A stretch of 62,096 bases of DNA from JABMPO01 sp964539785 (GCA_964539785.1 CAZIJQ010000007.1:1-62096), one strand, 5' to 3'. Shown: positions 1 to 8,683, counted from the stretch's first letter. Notes: generated by a model from the letters alone, not told the origin. A program made the numbers and translations.

Positions 1-84
1 GTTATAGGAAACAAGGAGACTCTTCTTTTCAAGACTCATGAATAATACAGGCTAGTACCTTATATCATATATATAATAAATATT

Positions 85-110
85 CCTCTGCGCTCTCTGC
101 GCCTCTGCGG
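85..110. repeat. Short tandem CTCTGCG repeat
   Basis: Three degenerate 9-base units, CCTCTGCGC, TCTCTGCGC and CTCTGCGG, stand just downstream of the smc stop codon in an otherwise AT-rich tail. I recall similar CTCTGCG strings between genes in many unrelated environmental bacteria, without a known function; that is memory, not something tested here. It may be a mobile-type small repeat. It is not long or regular enough to be a CRISPR. Confidence 0.6.
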
Positions 111-129
111 CTAACTAATCTAAATCAGA

Positions 130-3100
130 TCAATCATCAAATTTAACTGATACCAGTTTCGAAACCCCTTTACGCTCCATGGTCACCCCATACAGATAAT
201 TGGCCGCTTCCATGGTCAGCTTGTTGTGGGTAACCACAATGAATTGAGTCTCATCGCTGAATTTTTTCAGCACCTGGGTAAATTTATGAATATTCACATC
301 ATCTAGGGGTGCGTCCACTTCATCCAGTATACAGTAGGGGCTTGGCTTCACCTGATAAATTGAGAACAATAAGGCAATTGCCGTTAGCGCTTTTTCACCG
401 GCGGACAGTATCCGCAGGGACTGATTGCGTTTTCCGGATGGTTGGGCAAAAATTGCTATTCCCGCCTCCAGAGGATCGGGATCACCCGTCAGCGTTAGAG
501 TGCCGATACCGCCCTCAAAAAATATGGCGAACATGCGCTCAAAATTACTTTTAATCAGAGTAAATGTATCCATGAATCGTTTACGGGCCACGCGATCGAT
601 CTTCTGAATTGTCTCCTGCAGATTTTCTTCTGATGTTATCAGATCCTGCCGTTGATCGATCAATAAATCTAATCGGCTTTGTTCTTCATCATGTTCAATC
701 TGAACTGCCATATTGATGGGTCCGATAGAATCAATACTGCGCTGGGTTCGCTCAACTTCGGCGGCCAGTTCTTCAATGCTCTGGTCAACTACCAGTTTCT
801 CGGGAATTTCAATATCATATTTTTCCCTGATGCGCTCCCTGATGGTTTGAATCTGTTGGGTATATTGGGCACTTTTTACTTCGCAATCCCGTAAATCTTC
901 CAGCAGGGCTTCCCGATCTTTTTGCTCACTGCGGATTTTTGTCTCGAGCTGCTCGATGGACTGGTAGGTTTCATCAAATACTTGTTGTTTCAGATCGAGA
1001 ACCGAACGTTGCTGCTTGATCTTTGAATTGATGGAATCCAGCGCCTGACTGCCTTCAGTTATCTGATTCGCCAGGTTAATTTTTTGGTTATTTAATTCGG
1101 TGATTTCAGTATCAATATGAGTCTGCCGCAGTTTAAGCTCAGTGATCGATTCTGTGGCAGTGCGTTTTTGAAACTGTAGATTTTCACGCTGATTTTCCAG
1201 ATTCATAGCCGCTATCCGGATATCCTGGGTTACCTGGTTCAACTGGTCGCGATTTATTCGCTCACCTTCCAGTTTGTCACCGGTTGCCGCAATATTTTTA
1301 TCGATTTTTGTTAATTCGGCTTGGTCGCGACTTATCTGGGGCGCCAGGTTAGCCAACGCTTGTCGGGATTGATCGATCTGCCCCTGCAATTCTGCTGATT
1401 CGGCAGTGATATTCTGTAGTGCTTCCAGTGTTTGAGATTGCTGATAATGATTGCCAATCAACTCCCGCTCGACACCAGCGACGGCTTTGGCAGCCTCGTC
1501 GATCCTGGTATTAATCACCTGAGCCTGCTCATTATGCTCGGTGATCACAGCATCAATTGTCAGCATTTCAGCAGCGTATTTCTCGATCAATTTATTTAAT
1601 TGCTTAATCGATAACGTAAGGGTATCGATTTGCTGCTGGCGGCCAATAACGCTGATACCGCCACTGGTCTGGGCGTTTTTCAGAATAGAATTTGCCCCGG
1701 AATAGCGCCCCTGTTGGTCGATCAAATCCCAGCCCGCCAGCGCTTTATCTGGGACTGCCGTCTTGATGTTCTCAACCAGTAACAGGTTGCCCAGCAAATA
1801 ATTGATCAGGGCTTTTATATCTGGCGGAAATTTGATCAGATCCATGGCCCTCAACAATGGTGAGTCAGATTTTGGTGTTGACCGATATTCACTTTTCAGT
1901 GCGCTGATTTCCTTCAGGGGCAAGATACTGAGGTGACCGGCCTTTGCATTCTGCAACCGATCCAAAACTGTAATCGCTGTTTCCCGATCCCGGGCAACCA
2001 GGCAATAAGCCAATGGACCAAGGGCATTTTCTATAATTGTATTATGTTCAGGGTCTGCGTTAATCAAATCCCCCAGGCTGCCCATGATCTCCGGAAATTC
2101 CTGGCGATTATCGAGAACATAGCGCACGCCTTCCGGGTAGCCTTCATTTTTCTCAATCAGCTCTCGATAAAATTTTAATTGCGATTCAGTTGTCTGAAGT
2201 TTGTTAATTGATTCCTGCCGGTTTGCTTCTATCTCACGCCGACTATTTTCAGCCTGATTCAAATCGGATAGTCCGCGCTCTGCTTCCAGCTTGATTTTCT
2301 CGAGGCTTTGGCTCAATTTTTCCTGTTCTGCCTCCAGTTGCTGCTGTTGTTCGGCACCGGCGGCTTGCTGGGTTAATAATTGCCCATGCCGTTCATTCAG
2401 ACGTCCCTGGCGATTGTCGTACTCAGTCAGTAATTGTTTGGTTTTCTCCTGTAATGATTGACTATCACTAACCTTCTGTTGCTGCTGCCAGCGGGAATTC
2501 TGTAAAGCATCAACTTCTTTGCGCAGCGCCGTAAAGATTGTTTCCACTTGTTCCAGTTTTAGCTTGCTGGCCTGGTATTCACTCAGTTGCGCTTCAATCT
2601 CAGGGTCCAGTTTAGCGACGGCCGACGAGTGTTCATCAACCGACGAATCCAATTGCTTCAGTTTACTGACAATATTCAGTTGTTCCTGTTCCAGCCGGGC
2701 GATATTGTCTTCAGCGCTCCTTTTTTGCTCATTTTTAACCAGAACACTATTGCGGGCTTCTTCGCGATCACCTTCAATACTATTTAAAGCTTTCTGCAAA
2801 CCGTCCACTTCTTCGCGCTGGCTGCGATATAAATCTTTTAACCGCGCTAATTCGGTCTCTTTCAAATTTTCGCTGCTTACGTGGGATTCCCGTAGATGTT
2901 TTAACTCACCTATGCGATCTGCCAGAGGACTAACCTGTCCCCGATAATGGTTTTCTCGTAAGAATGCCAACGCCAGATCTTTTTCCCGGAGCTTCTCCGC
3001 CAGCTTGGCGTGCCGTTTAAATCGTTTTAATTGCAGCGCCAGTCCATGTACCTTGCCTTCAACTTCACCAATGATATCATTGATTCGGTCCAGGTCGACT

Positions 3101-3654
3101 CGCACTGCTTCAAATTTGCGAATTGCCGACCGCCGCTCGAGCTTATATTTATTGATACCAGCGGCTTCTTCGAACATCCGCTTTCGATCATCCCGGGTTT
3201 CCGACAGAATACTCTCAATCATACTGAGCTCAATTACCGAATAGGCATCGGATCCCATGCCCGTATCAATAAAGAGATTATGAATATCTTTTAACCGGCA
3301 GGGTGTGCGATTGATAAAATATTCACTCTCGCCATCGCGGTAGGCGCGCCGGGTAATCTCCACATCATTATACTCAACCGGCAGCTTGCCCTTATTATTG
3401 TGAACGGTCAACGATACTTCGCACATGCTCAACGGTTTCAAACCTTCGGCTCCGTTAAAAATCACATCTTCCAGTTTTCCACCCCGTAAAACACTGGATT
3501 TCTGTTCGCCTAGCACCCAACGAATAGCGTCGACGATATTAGTTTTACCACAACCGTTGGGACCGACAACAGTCGTTATGCCCTCGCCAAAATTGAGCAC
3601 GGATTTTTTGACAAAAGTCTTAAAACCTTGAATCTTTAATTCGGATATATACAT
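130..3654 (-). CDS. smc: Chromosome segregation SMC ATPase
   Basis: Structural maintenance of chromosomes protein, 1174 residues, the usual length of bacterial SMC. The N-terminal ATPase half has Walker A GPNGCGKT at residues 31-38. Two long Gln/Glu/Lys-rich coiled-coil arms flank a hinge at about residues 510-670. The C-terminal half carries the ABC signature LSAGEKALTA near residue 1080 and Walker B with the following D-loop, CILDEVDAPLDD, near 1108. Homodimers bind ScpAB and compact and segregate the chromosome; scpA and scpB are not in this window. It is the last gene of a minus-strand run that starts at folB, 59 bases after the HIT gene. No clear Shine-Dalgarno is seen before the ATG, but the start matches the conserved MYIxxLxIxGFKSF-like N-terminus of the family. 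Confidence 0.97.
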   Translation of the reverse strand: MYISELKIQGFKTFVKKSVLNFGEGITTVVGPNGCGKTNIVDAIRWVLGEQKSSVLRGGKLEDVIFNGAEGLKPLSMCEVSLTVHNNKGKLPVEYNDVEITRRAYRDGESEYFINRTPCRLKDIHNLFIDTGMGSDAYSVIELSMIESILSETRDDRKRMFEEAAGINKYKLERRSAIRKFEAVRVDLDRINDIIGEVEGKVHGLALQLKRFKRHAKLAEKLREKDLALAFLRENHYRGQVSPLADRIGELKHLRESHVSSENLKETELARLKDLYRSQREEVDGLQKALNSIEGDREEARNSVLVKNEQKRSAEDNIARLEQEQLNIVSKLKQLDSSVDEHSSAVAKLDPEIEAQLSEYQASKLKLEQVETIFTALRKEVDALQNSRWQQQQKVSDSQSLQEKTKQLLTEYDNRQGRLNERHGQLLTQQAAGAEQQQQLEAEQEKLSQSLEKIKLEAERGLSDLNQAENSRREIEANRQESINKLQTTESQLKFYRELIEKNEGYPEGVRYVLDNRQEFPEIMGSLGDLINADPEHNTIIENALGPLAYCLVARDRETAITVLDRLQNAKAGHLSILPLKEISALKSEYRSTPKSDSPLLRAMDLIKFPPDIKALINYLLGNLLLVENIKTAVPDKALAGWDLIDQQGRYSGANSILKNAQTSGGISVIGRQQQIDTLTLSIKQLNKLIEKYAAEMLTIDAVITEHNEQAQVINTRIDEAAKAVAGVERELIGNHYQQSQTLEALQNITAESAELQGQIDQSRQALANLAPQISRDQAELTKIDKNIAATGDKLEGERINRDQLNQVTQDIRIAAMNLENQRENLQFQKRTATESITELKLRQTHIDTEITELNNQKINLANQITEGSQALDSINSKIKQQRSVLDLKQQVFDETYQSIEQLETKIRSEQKDREALLEDLRDCEVKSAQYTQQIQTIRERIREKYDIEIPEKLVVDQSIEELAAEVERTQRSIDSIGPINMAVQIEHDEEQSRLDLLIDQRQDLITSEENLQETIQKIDRVARKRFMDTFTLIKSNFERMFAIFFEGGIGTLTLTGDPDPLEAGIAIFAQPSGKRNQSLRILSAGEKALTAIALLFSIYQVKPSPYCILDEVDAPLDDVNIHKFTQVLKKFSDETQFIVVTHNKLTMEAANYLYGVTMERKGVSKLVSVKFDD

Positions 3655-3713
3655 TTTTTCAAATTAGAATATTGCCAATGATTCCTGCCTGAAATTGCTG
3701 TCAATCACCGCTG

Positions 3714-4058
3714 TTAGCCCGGAGGCCAGCTCATTTGTCGTCCACCTAACAGATGCATATGGATATGATACACAGCCTGCCCACCATCTTCATTGCAATT
3801 GATAACTGTACGATAGCCATCGATACCAATACCTTTTTTCGCAGCGATTTCTTTGGCCACCACTAACATTTCTCCGACCAAATCCATATTGCTGGCGTCT
3901 ATATCATTGGAAGTCGCGATATGTTCCTTGGGGATTATTAAAACATGGACTGGCGCCTTAGGATTGATATCATTAAATGCTAATACATATTCATTTTCAT
4001 AAACAATATCCGCGGGTATTTCCCGATCAAGAATTTTGCAGAATAAACATTCGCTCAT
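3714..4058 (-). CDS. Histidine triad (HIT) nucleotide-binding protein, HinT-like
   Basis: A 114-residue HIT protein of the Hint branch, which hydrolyses nucleoside phosphoramidates such as AMP-lysine or AMP-NH2. The histidine triad H98-I-H100-M-H102 follows the typical GGQAVYH stretch, and the C-terminus ends in WPPG as in bacterial HinT proteins. An N-terminal CxxC (C4, C7) is present; in some homologues it takes part in zinc binding. The ATG overlaps the rsmE stop in an ATGA (4055-4058), which implies translational coupling. The physiological substrate cannot be read from sequence. Confidence 0.93.
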   Translation of the reverse strand: MSECLFCKILDREIPADIVYENEYVLAFNDINPKAPVHVLIIPKEHIATSNDIDASNMDLVGEMLVVAKEIAAKKGIGIDGYRTVINCNEDGGQAVYHIHMHLLGGRQMSWPPG

Positions 4059-4792
4059 GATGTCGTCCCCTTCCTATTTATACATTCATTCAAAATTGAA
4101 AGAGCCATGATTGCTGCTGTCTCGGAACGCAATCTTCTGTTGCCCAGTGACACAAATTCAATATTTTTCGATTTCAGCAGGTCCATTTCCCGCTGGGAAA
4201 AATCACCTTCCGGCCCAATTAATACTAATAATGAAGGCTGCGATTTCAAATGGTGATTATAGGAATTGGTTATCGATCCCGCACCACTGTCATGGCAGGC
4301 CAGTACCGTTGATTTATCAACCTTACTCAACCATTTTTCTAATGATTGCGGCTCGTTTAACACAGCCAACCTGCTACGCCCGGCTTGTTTACTGGAATTG
4401 ACAATTTGTTTATTAATCCTATCAGATTTGAGAGTCCGGTTGATTGATCGGTCCAAAACTAAGGGATATAATCTGGTAACACCCAGTTCGATCGCTTTTT
4501 CAATCAATAGCTCGAGTCGTTCCCGCTTTAGCAGTCCAAAAGCGAGCCCGATTTCGGTTTCCAGCTCACCCAGCATTTTGTAAGATGTACTTATTTGCCC
4601 GACTGCACAACCATCCGTAATACCCTCATAGGTAGCCTGATATCCCATTCCCACGCCATCGATTAGCCAGATTGTCAACCCGAATTTAATCCGCAAGACA
4701 TTATTTAAATGATGGGTTTCAGCCTGGTCGAGAGTAAAATATTTCTCCTGGATCGCCTTTGGATCCACTGAAAAATAATGACGATCACTCAT
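4055..4792 (-). CDS. rsmE: 16S rRNA (uracil-1498-N3)-methyltransferase RsmE
   Basis: A 245-residue SPOUT-fold methyltransferase that methylates N3 of U1498 in 16S rRNA with S-adenosylmethionine. The N-terminal half is the PUA-like RNA-binding part, with the family's LDQAETHHLNNVLR stretch at about residues 17-30. The C-terminal knot carries LIGPEGDFSQRE near residue 190 and the SAM-binding LGNRRLRSETAA near 220, both hallmarks of RsmE. Length is normal. It overlaps the HIT gene by 4 bases downstream, and its first base is shared with the end of the upstream outer-membrane protein gene, so it sits inside an operon. Confidence 0.95.
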   Translation of the reverse strand: MSDRHYFSVDPKAIQEKYFTLDQAETHHLNNVLRIKFGLTIWLIDGVGMGYQATYEGITDGCAVGQISTSYKMLGELETEIGLAFGLLKRERLELLIEKAIELGVTRLYPLVLDRSINRTLKSDRINKQIVNSSKQAGRSRLAVLNEPQSLEKWLSKVDKSTVLACHDSGAGSITNSYNHHLKSQPSLLVLIGPEGDFSQREMDLLKSKNIEFVSLGNRRLRSETAAIMALSILNECINRKGTTS

Positions 4793-5370
4793 TATTTTCG
4801 CCGACTATAAGTCAGTTTAATCAGAAATCCACTGTAGTCATTCTTGCCGTCAATCGTCTTTGGTAATTTAAGAAAATCATAGCCAGCGCTAAATCCAAAA
4901 ACAGTTTGATGCGAGATATAAAAAGATATTCCGGCTCCCAGAAAAACCGCAAGACCAAATGAGGTCTCAGTCTGCCCCCAGCGTTCAGTAAAACTACCAG
5001 TTTCAGGCGCATCTAAAATGATATTCGGTCCAGCCATAACGGTGACATAAGGCGAAAAATTATTGGCAATTTTGTCGGCAAAAGGGAAGTACATCAGGCC
5101 GCCTTCGAAAGTCAGCATAACCAGGCTGATACCACCGGCAGTAGTTACGGTACCATAAACAGGATCATAGGCAGGAACTTCATTGTCACCTTTAAGATCA
5201 TAAAAACGGCCTTCGGCAACCCAGCCATGAGTTTCTGCGGGAAAACGGCCGTAATGCCAGTGGATACCACTTCCATTTGTTCCGGAGTTAAATCCCGGAC
5301 CATTTTCCGACCACATTTCTTCCCCGGACAGGGCGCTGAATAAGAATATTAGTACAAGTATTTTTCGCAT
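4792..5370 (-). CDS. Small predicted outer-membrane beta-barrel protein
   Basis: A 192-residue protein not recognised as a named family. A short Sec signal (MRKILVLIFLFSALSG) is followed by alternating hydrophobic/aromatic strands rich in Gly, Tyr and Phe. The C-terminal stretch has the look of the last strands of an 8-stranded OmpA/OmpW-size barrel, although it ends in YSRRK rather than Phe. Insertion in the outer membrane is inferred. It abuts rsmE with a shared base, an unusual place for an envelope protein, so co-transcription with rsmE, hit and smc is likely but a functional link is not implied. Confidence 0.6.
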   Translation of the reverse strand: MRKILVLIFLFSALSGEEMWSENGPGFNSGTNGSGIHWHYGRFPAETHGWVAEGRFYDLKGDNEVPAYDPVYGTVTTAGGISLVMLTFEGGLMYFPFADKIANNFSPYVTVMAGPNIILDAPETGSFTERWGQTETSFGLAVFLGAGISFYISHQTVFGFSAGYDFLKLPKTIDGKNDYSGFLIKLTYSRRK

Positions 5371-5433
5371 GATAATGAACCGGGAATTTAACCGATATGA
5401 CCCGCAGGATTCAATTATTTGTGAAGTATAATA

Positions 5434-6456
5434 TCAAATAGTCAGGACAACTTTACCAAATTGCCCACCTTGCTCAAGAAAGCTATGGGCCGTCTGAATT
5501 TCAGACAAAGGATAACTACTATCCACTACTGGTTTTAAATCACCGGCATTTACCAATTTCAAAACCTCTTCAAAACCGGCAATATCACCCATGGTAGAAC
5601 CGATTATGGATTGCTGTTTGTAGAAAATATGACGTAAATCCAGGCTGACTTTTGAACCGGTGGTAGCGCCGCAGGTGACGATTCGTCCACCATTAGCCAG
5701 CAACCTCGTGCTAATATCCCAGGTAGCCGCGCCTACATGTTCGAAAATAACATCGACACCCCGTCGTCCTAGCTGCTTTTTAATGATAGCTCCCACATCT
5801 TCACGATAATGATCGATGACCAGATCAGCACCAAGCTGGCGCGCCTTTTCCAGCTTGCTGTCATTTCCGGCTGTGGCAATTACAAAACACCCCTTCCATT
5901 TCGCGATTTGCACTGCCATATGACCGATGCCGGAACCTGCGCCCCAGATGAGTACGGTCTCATCTGAACGTAAACCGGCACGGGTAATCAACATGGTGTA
6001 GGCGGTCATTGCGACCAACGGGAAAGCGGCGGCCTCGGAAAAATTTAATCCTATCGGCAGCGCACGCAGATATTTCGTATCAACTGCTATATATTCACAA
6101 TTTGTGCCGTTGCAGGTTTCACCGAATATTCCAAAATCATTACAATAATTTTCCCGCCCCGATTTGCAGGACTTACAATTCCCACAATATTTCAATGGTT
6201 GGATGATGATTTTGTCACCGGTACGAAAATTGGAGACTCCAGCACCGATTTCAGTAATAATCCCGGCGCCATCGCTACCGGGAATTATGGGCAAAGGAAT
6301 TCCCGGGAATCCGCGCCGGACCCAGATATCGAGATGGTTTAGGGCTGCGGCTTTAACTTGAACTAATGCCTGCCCGTAGCCCGGCTCTGGCACGGGAAGT
6401 TCCAGCAATTTCAGTACGTCAGGGCCACCATGTTTTTCAATTACTACTGCTTGCAT
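5434..6456 (-). CDS. Zinc-type MDR oxidoreductase (alcohol dehydrogenase/quinone reductase family)
   Basis: A 340-residue medium-chain dehydrogenase/reductase with a GroES-like N-terminal domain and a Rossmann domain (GAGSGIG at residues 172-178, NAD(P)H binding). The structural zinc lobe is intact, with C91, C94, C97 and C105 in Cx2Cx2Cx7C spacing. The catalytic-zinc positions are not: where alcohol dehydrogenases have a Cys and a GHE motif this protein has HLDIWVRRG (41-49) and PGSDGAG (59-65). That pattern is typical of the quinone-reductase-like branch, which reduces C=C or quinone substrates with NADPH. The substrate is unknown. The gene starts 8 bases after the small membrane protein gene, within the folB operon. 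Confidence 0.85.
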   Translation of the reverse strand: MQAVVIEKHGGPDVLKLLELPVPEPGYGQALVQVKAAALNHLDIWVRRGFPGIPLPIIPGSDGAGIITEIGAGVSNFRTGDKIIIQPLKYCGNCKSCKSGRENYCNDFGIFGETCNGTNCEYIAVDTKYLRALPIGLNFSEAAAFPLVAMTAYTMLITRAGLRSDETVLIWGAGSGIGHMAVQIAKWKGCFVIATAGNDSKLEKARQLGADLVIDHYREDVGAIIKKQLGRRGVDVIFEHVGAATWDISTRLLANGGRIVTCGATTGSKVSLDLRHIFYKQQSIIGSTMGDIAGFEEVLKLVNAGDLKPVVDSSYPLSEIQTAHSFLEQGGQFGKVVLTI

Positions 6457-6464
6457 TCAGGGCG

Positions 6465-6641
6465 TTACTCGCCAATATCTTTGAATTCCGCATCCTGGAT
6501 ATCAAGCTTGGAATAGGAATCTTGCTGATCGGATTTCCCGTTCTTGACTTTGTTATTCGATCCGATTTGAATATTTGAGATATATTTAAATACCCGGTAT
6601 CCCAGGTAGAAAATGATACCATATAAAATGTATTTAATCAT
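6465..6641 (-). CDS. Small single-pass membrane protein (58 aa)
   Basis: A 58-codon gene. It starts with ATG inside a TAATG that shares one base with the deoxynucleoside kinase stop (6641-6643), and it ends 8 bases before the MDR oxidoreductase start. The protein begins MIKYILYGIIFYLGYRVFKY, a clear N-terminal transmembrane helix, followed by a polar, acidic, probably cytoplasmic tail rich in Lys, Asp and Gln. The shape resembles the small one-TM DUF4834-like proteins of Bacteroidetes, but I do not claim homology. The exact fit between two real genes and the coupled start are the main evidence. Function unknown. Confidence 0.65.
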   Translation of the reverse strand: MIKYILYGIIFYLGYRVFKYISNIQIGSNNKVKNGKSDQQDSYSKLDIQDAEFKDIGE

Positions 6642-7282
6642 TAGAATGCCGTAGCCGGATTAAAAAATTTAGTACCCGTTATGGGCTGACGAATATACTT
6701 AATAACTTCTTCAAGATCCTGCTCGCTGTTAACGAAATCTATATCATTGGTATTGATTATTATCAGCGGTGTTTCCTTGTAACGGAAGAAATATTCGTTA
6801 TAAACCTGGTTCAAGGCATCAATATAGGCGCGATCCATACTGGATTCATATGATCGTCCCCGCTTGCTAATGCGTTTCATCAGTGAGTCGGTATCTGCCT
6901 GAAGATAGATGACCAGGTCGGGATTGATAATATTCTGTTCGAGCAAATTGGCCACCGTGTCGTATAGACCCATCTCCTTTTCATTAAGATTAAGCGAAGC
7001 GAACAGGCGATCCTTCACAAACATATAATCCGTTACCAATAGGTTATGAAACAGGTCGACCTGTCTCAATTCCTGTTGCTGCTGGTATCTCTGGAGCAGA
7101 AAAAACAGTTGAGTCTGAAAAGCATAACGTTCCGGATTCTTATAGAATTCTGATAGAAAAGGGTTTTCTTCAAACTCCTCAACTACATGTCGGGCTCCGA
7201 GACGTTCCGCTAACAGAATCGATAAACTGGTTTTACCAACCCCAATCGGACCTTCAATAGCAATGTAATAAAGGTTTCTCAT
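6641..7282 (-). CDS. Deoxynucleoside kinase (deoxyadenosine/deoxyguanosine kinase family)
   Basis: A 213-residue dNK-family P-loop kinase that phosphorylates deoxynucleosides for salvage. The P-loop GPIGVGKTS is at residues 11-19. The acidic substrate-binding stretch EEFEENPFLSEFY is typical of the bacterial dAdo/dGuo kinases. The lid region holds the Arg-rich KRGRSYE. Length is normal. The position directly after folK (9-base gap) is a common arrangement in Bacteroidetes-type genomes and links folate and deoxynucleotide supply. Specificity between dA, dG and dC cannot be set from sequence. It ends in the TAATG that starts the small membrane protein gene. Confidence 0.88.
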   Translation of the reverse strand: MRNLYYIAIEGPIGVGKTSLSILLAERLGARHVVEEFEENPFLSEFYKNPERYAFQTQLFFLLQRYQQQQELRQVDLFHNLLVTDYMFVKDRLFASLNLNEKEMGLYDTVANLLEQNIINPDLVIYLQADTDSLMKRISKRGRSYESSMDRAYIDALNQVYNEYFFRYKETPLIIINTNDIDFVNSEQDLEEVIKYIRQPITGTKFFNPATAF

Positions 7283-7291
7283 ACTTCACTT

Positions 7292-7783
7292 TCAATTCTG
7301 TTTATTCACCTGTGATGAATCTACGCAAGCTGATAATAAATCCCTTACCTTCATATTAATTTTCGGCACCAAAAAATCGGGAGCAATATCATTCCAAGGC
7401 AATAACACAAACCGGCGATTTTGTAAGTCCTGGTGGGGAATAGTCAATTGGGCGGTTTCATTGATCCGGTTACCCCAGGCAAGTATATCGATATCTAACT
7501 TACGCGGAGAATTTTTCTCACGCTGGCGGGACCGGCCAGCTGCGGTTTCCAATCGAGTAATAGTTTTAAAAAAATCATCCGGATTACCAACCGAATTAAA
7601 ACCAATTACCGTATTCAGGAAAGGTGGTTGATCCGGATTGTACAAGGGTTCGGATTCATAATTAGGTGCATTGATAAAATTACTGATATTCGGCAGTTCG
7701 CTAATTACCCTTACGGCATTGGCAATATTTCTAACGCGGTTCCCTAGATTTGAGCCAAGTGACAGGAAAACCAATTCACTCAT
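7292..7783 (-). CDS. folK: 6-hydroxymethyl-7,8-dihydropterin pyrophosphokinase
   Basis: A 163-residue HPPK that transfers pyrophosphate from ATP to 6-hydroxymethyl-7,8-dihydropterin in folate synthesis. Diagnostic stretches are the N-terminal FLSLGSNLGNR (6-16), EPLYNPDQPPFLNTV in the middle, and RKLDIDILAWG near residue 100, which holds the metal-binding Asp pair, followed by IPHQDLQNRRFVLLPW. It overlaps folB by 8 bases (7776-7783), so the two consecutive folate steps are translationally coupled. folP and folE are not in the window. Confidence 0.96.
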   Translation of the reverse strand: MSELVFLSLGSNLGNRVRNIANAVRVISELPNISNFINAPNYESEPLYNPDQPPFLNTVIGFNSVGNPDDFFKTITRLETAAGRSRQREKNSPRKLDIDILAWGNRINETAQLTIPHQDLQNRRFVLLPWNDIAPDFLVPKINMKVRDLLSACVDSSQVNKQN

Positions 7784-8144
7784 AATCTGATCGATAGCGT
7801 TCGATTTCCACCTCTACTGTATCCAATACTCCCTTTACGGGAGCATGGGGTTTACGCACTTTTATCAAAACGCTATCAACTTGAAAAGAAGTTAATAATG
7901 ATTTTGCAATATGGCCGGCAAGAGCCTCCAGCAAATAGAATTTATTTTTTTCCAGACTATTGCTGACAATTTCATAAACGGCCTGATAATCGATGGTGTC
8001 CGCTAAATCATCGCTGGCAATAGATTTTTTTAAGGAGGTTCTCAATTCAAGATCAACCTCAAATTTACCACCCAGTTCTTTTTCGGAATCATGTACACCA
8101 TGATAACCGTAAAATTGCATATTATTTAATCGTATTGTTCCCAT
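7776..8144 (-). CDS. folB: Dihydroneopterin aldolase
   Basis: A 122-residue DHNA that converts 7,8-dihydroneopterin to 6-hydroxymethyl-7,8-dihydropterin, the substrate of the next gene, folK. The N-terminus IRLNNMQFYGYHGVHDSEKELGG fits the family (Tyr/His-Gly-Val then E at 22-23), with the conserved DTIDYQAVY near residue 70 and the terminal ALLxS..V.S..V.V.KPHAPVKG block. It is the first gene of the minus-strand run toward smc; a promoter should lie in the 280-base gap shared with divergent rpsT. Confidence 0.94.
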   Translation of the reverse strand: MGTIRLNNMQFYGYHGVHDSEKELGGKFEVDLELRTSLKKSIASDDLADTIDYQAVYEIVSNSLEKNKFYLLEALAGHIAKSLLTSFQVDSVLIKVRKPHAPVKGVLDTVEVEIERYRSDYE

Positions 8145-8264
8145 GGCAGGAATTTAGCAAGTCGATTTCCGGTAAGTCAAGGAACGGAACACCTATAAAA
8201 CATCGATAATCAGCAAACTCCTAAACGATTTAGGTTTTGTATCAGTATTATTCAAATCCTTTAA

Positions 8265-8293
8265 TTGACACAGAATCTTATCAGGAATAACTT
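8265..8293 (+). promoter_or_regulatory. Candidate sigma70-type promoter for rpsT
   Basis: A perfect -35 hexamer TTGACA (8265-8270) is followed after 17 bases by TAACTT (8288-8293), a partial match to TATAAT. It lies about 130 bases before the rpsT start, with the structured leader in between. The direction agrees with rpsT. The -10 is weak, so this is a candidate only. Confidence 0.4.
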
Positions 8294-8353
8294 TGCGCCC
8301 TGTATTTGTCCCGATAAGAAGAATATCACAATTTTATCCCAGGATCGGGATAT

Positions 8354-8396
8354 CGCCCATAGGGCGTAAATTGAGGTGCCACGAGTTTACCCGTGG
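8354..8396 (+). promoter_or_regulatory. Two hairpins in the rpsT leader
   Basis: Two inverted repeats stand side by side before rpsT. The first is CGCCC-ATA-GGGCG (8354-8366). The second is CCACG (8379-8383) with CGTGG (8392-8396) around an 8-base loop. The rpsT ribosome site (AAAAAGGAA, about 8407-8415) follows closely. They could be an S20 leader or a REP-like palindrome; the sequence does not decide. Confidence 0.4.
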
Positions 8397-8424
8397 GGCT
8401 CCATATAAAAAGGAATGATTTAAA

Positions 8425-8682
8425 ATGGTAGATAGACACGCATCCCAGATAAAGCGCGAAAGACAGGATCTGAAGCGTCGCGCGGTGAACATCCAAAACA
8501 TGTCCCGGCTTCGTTCGGCCATCAAAAAATTATTAATGACAAAAAAGCTGAAAGAAGCCGAATCTTCTTATAATGAAACCGTTTCAATAATCGACAAAAT
8601 GGCTGCTAACGGCTTAATTCATAAAAACACAGCTGCCCGGCGTAAATCCCAGATTGCCCGCCACCTGAACAGTCTTAAATAA
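8425..8682 (+). CDS. rpsT: 30S ribosomal protein S20
   Basis: An 85-residue, very basic, all-helical S20 protein that binds the 5' domain and helix 44 of 16S rRNA. The family features are the N-terminal SQIKRERQDLKRRAVN, the central RSAIKKL and the C-terminal HKNTAARRKSQIARHL. The ATG is preceded by AAAAAGGAATGATTTAAA, a good ribosome site. It is a lone plus-strand gene, divergent from folB. Its stop at 8682 lies one base from the guaB stop, so transcription of the two must converge and no terminator fits between them. Confidence 0.97.
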   Translation: MVDRHASQIKRERQDLKRRAVNIQNMSRLRSAIKKLLMTKKLKEAESSYNETVSIIDKMAANGLIHKNTAARRKSQIARHLNSLK

Positions 8683-8683
8683 T

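Noticed and set aside
2519..2947. Plus-strand frame of 142 codons inside smc
   Set aside because: It is antisense to an intact, clearly conserved smc coding region, shows Ser/Arg-rich low-complexity composition, and has no ribosome site.
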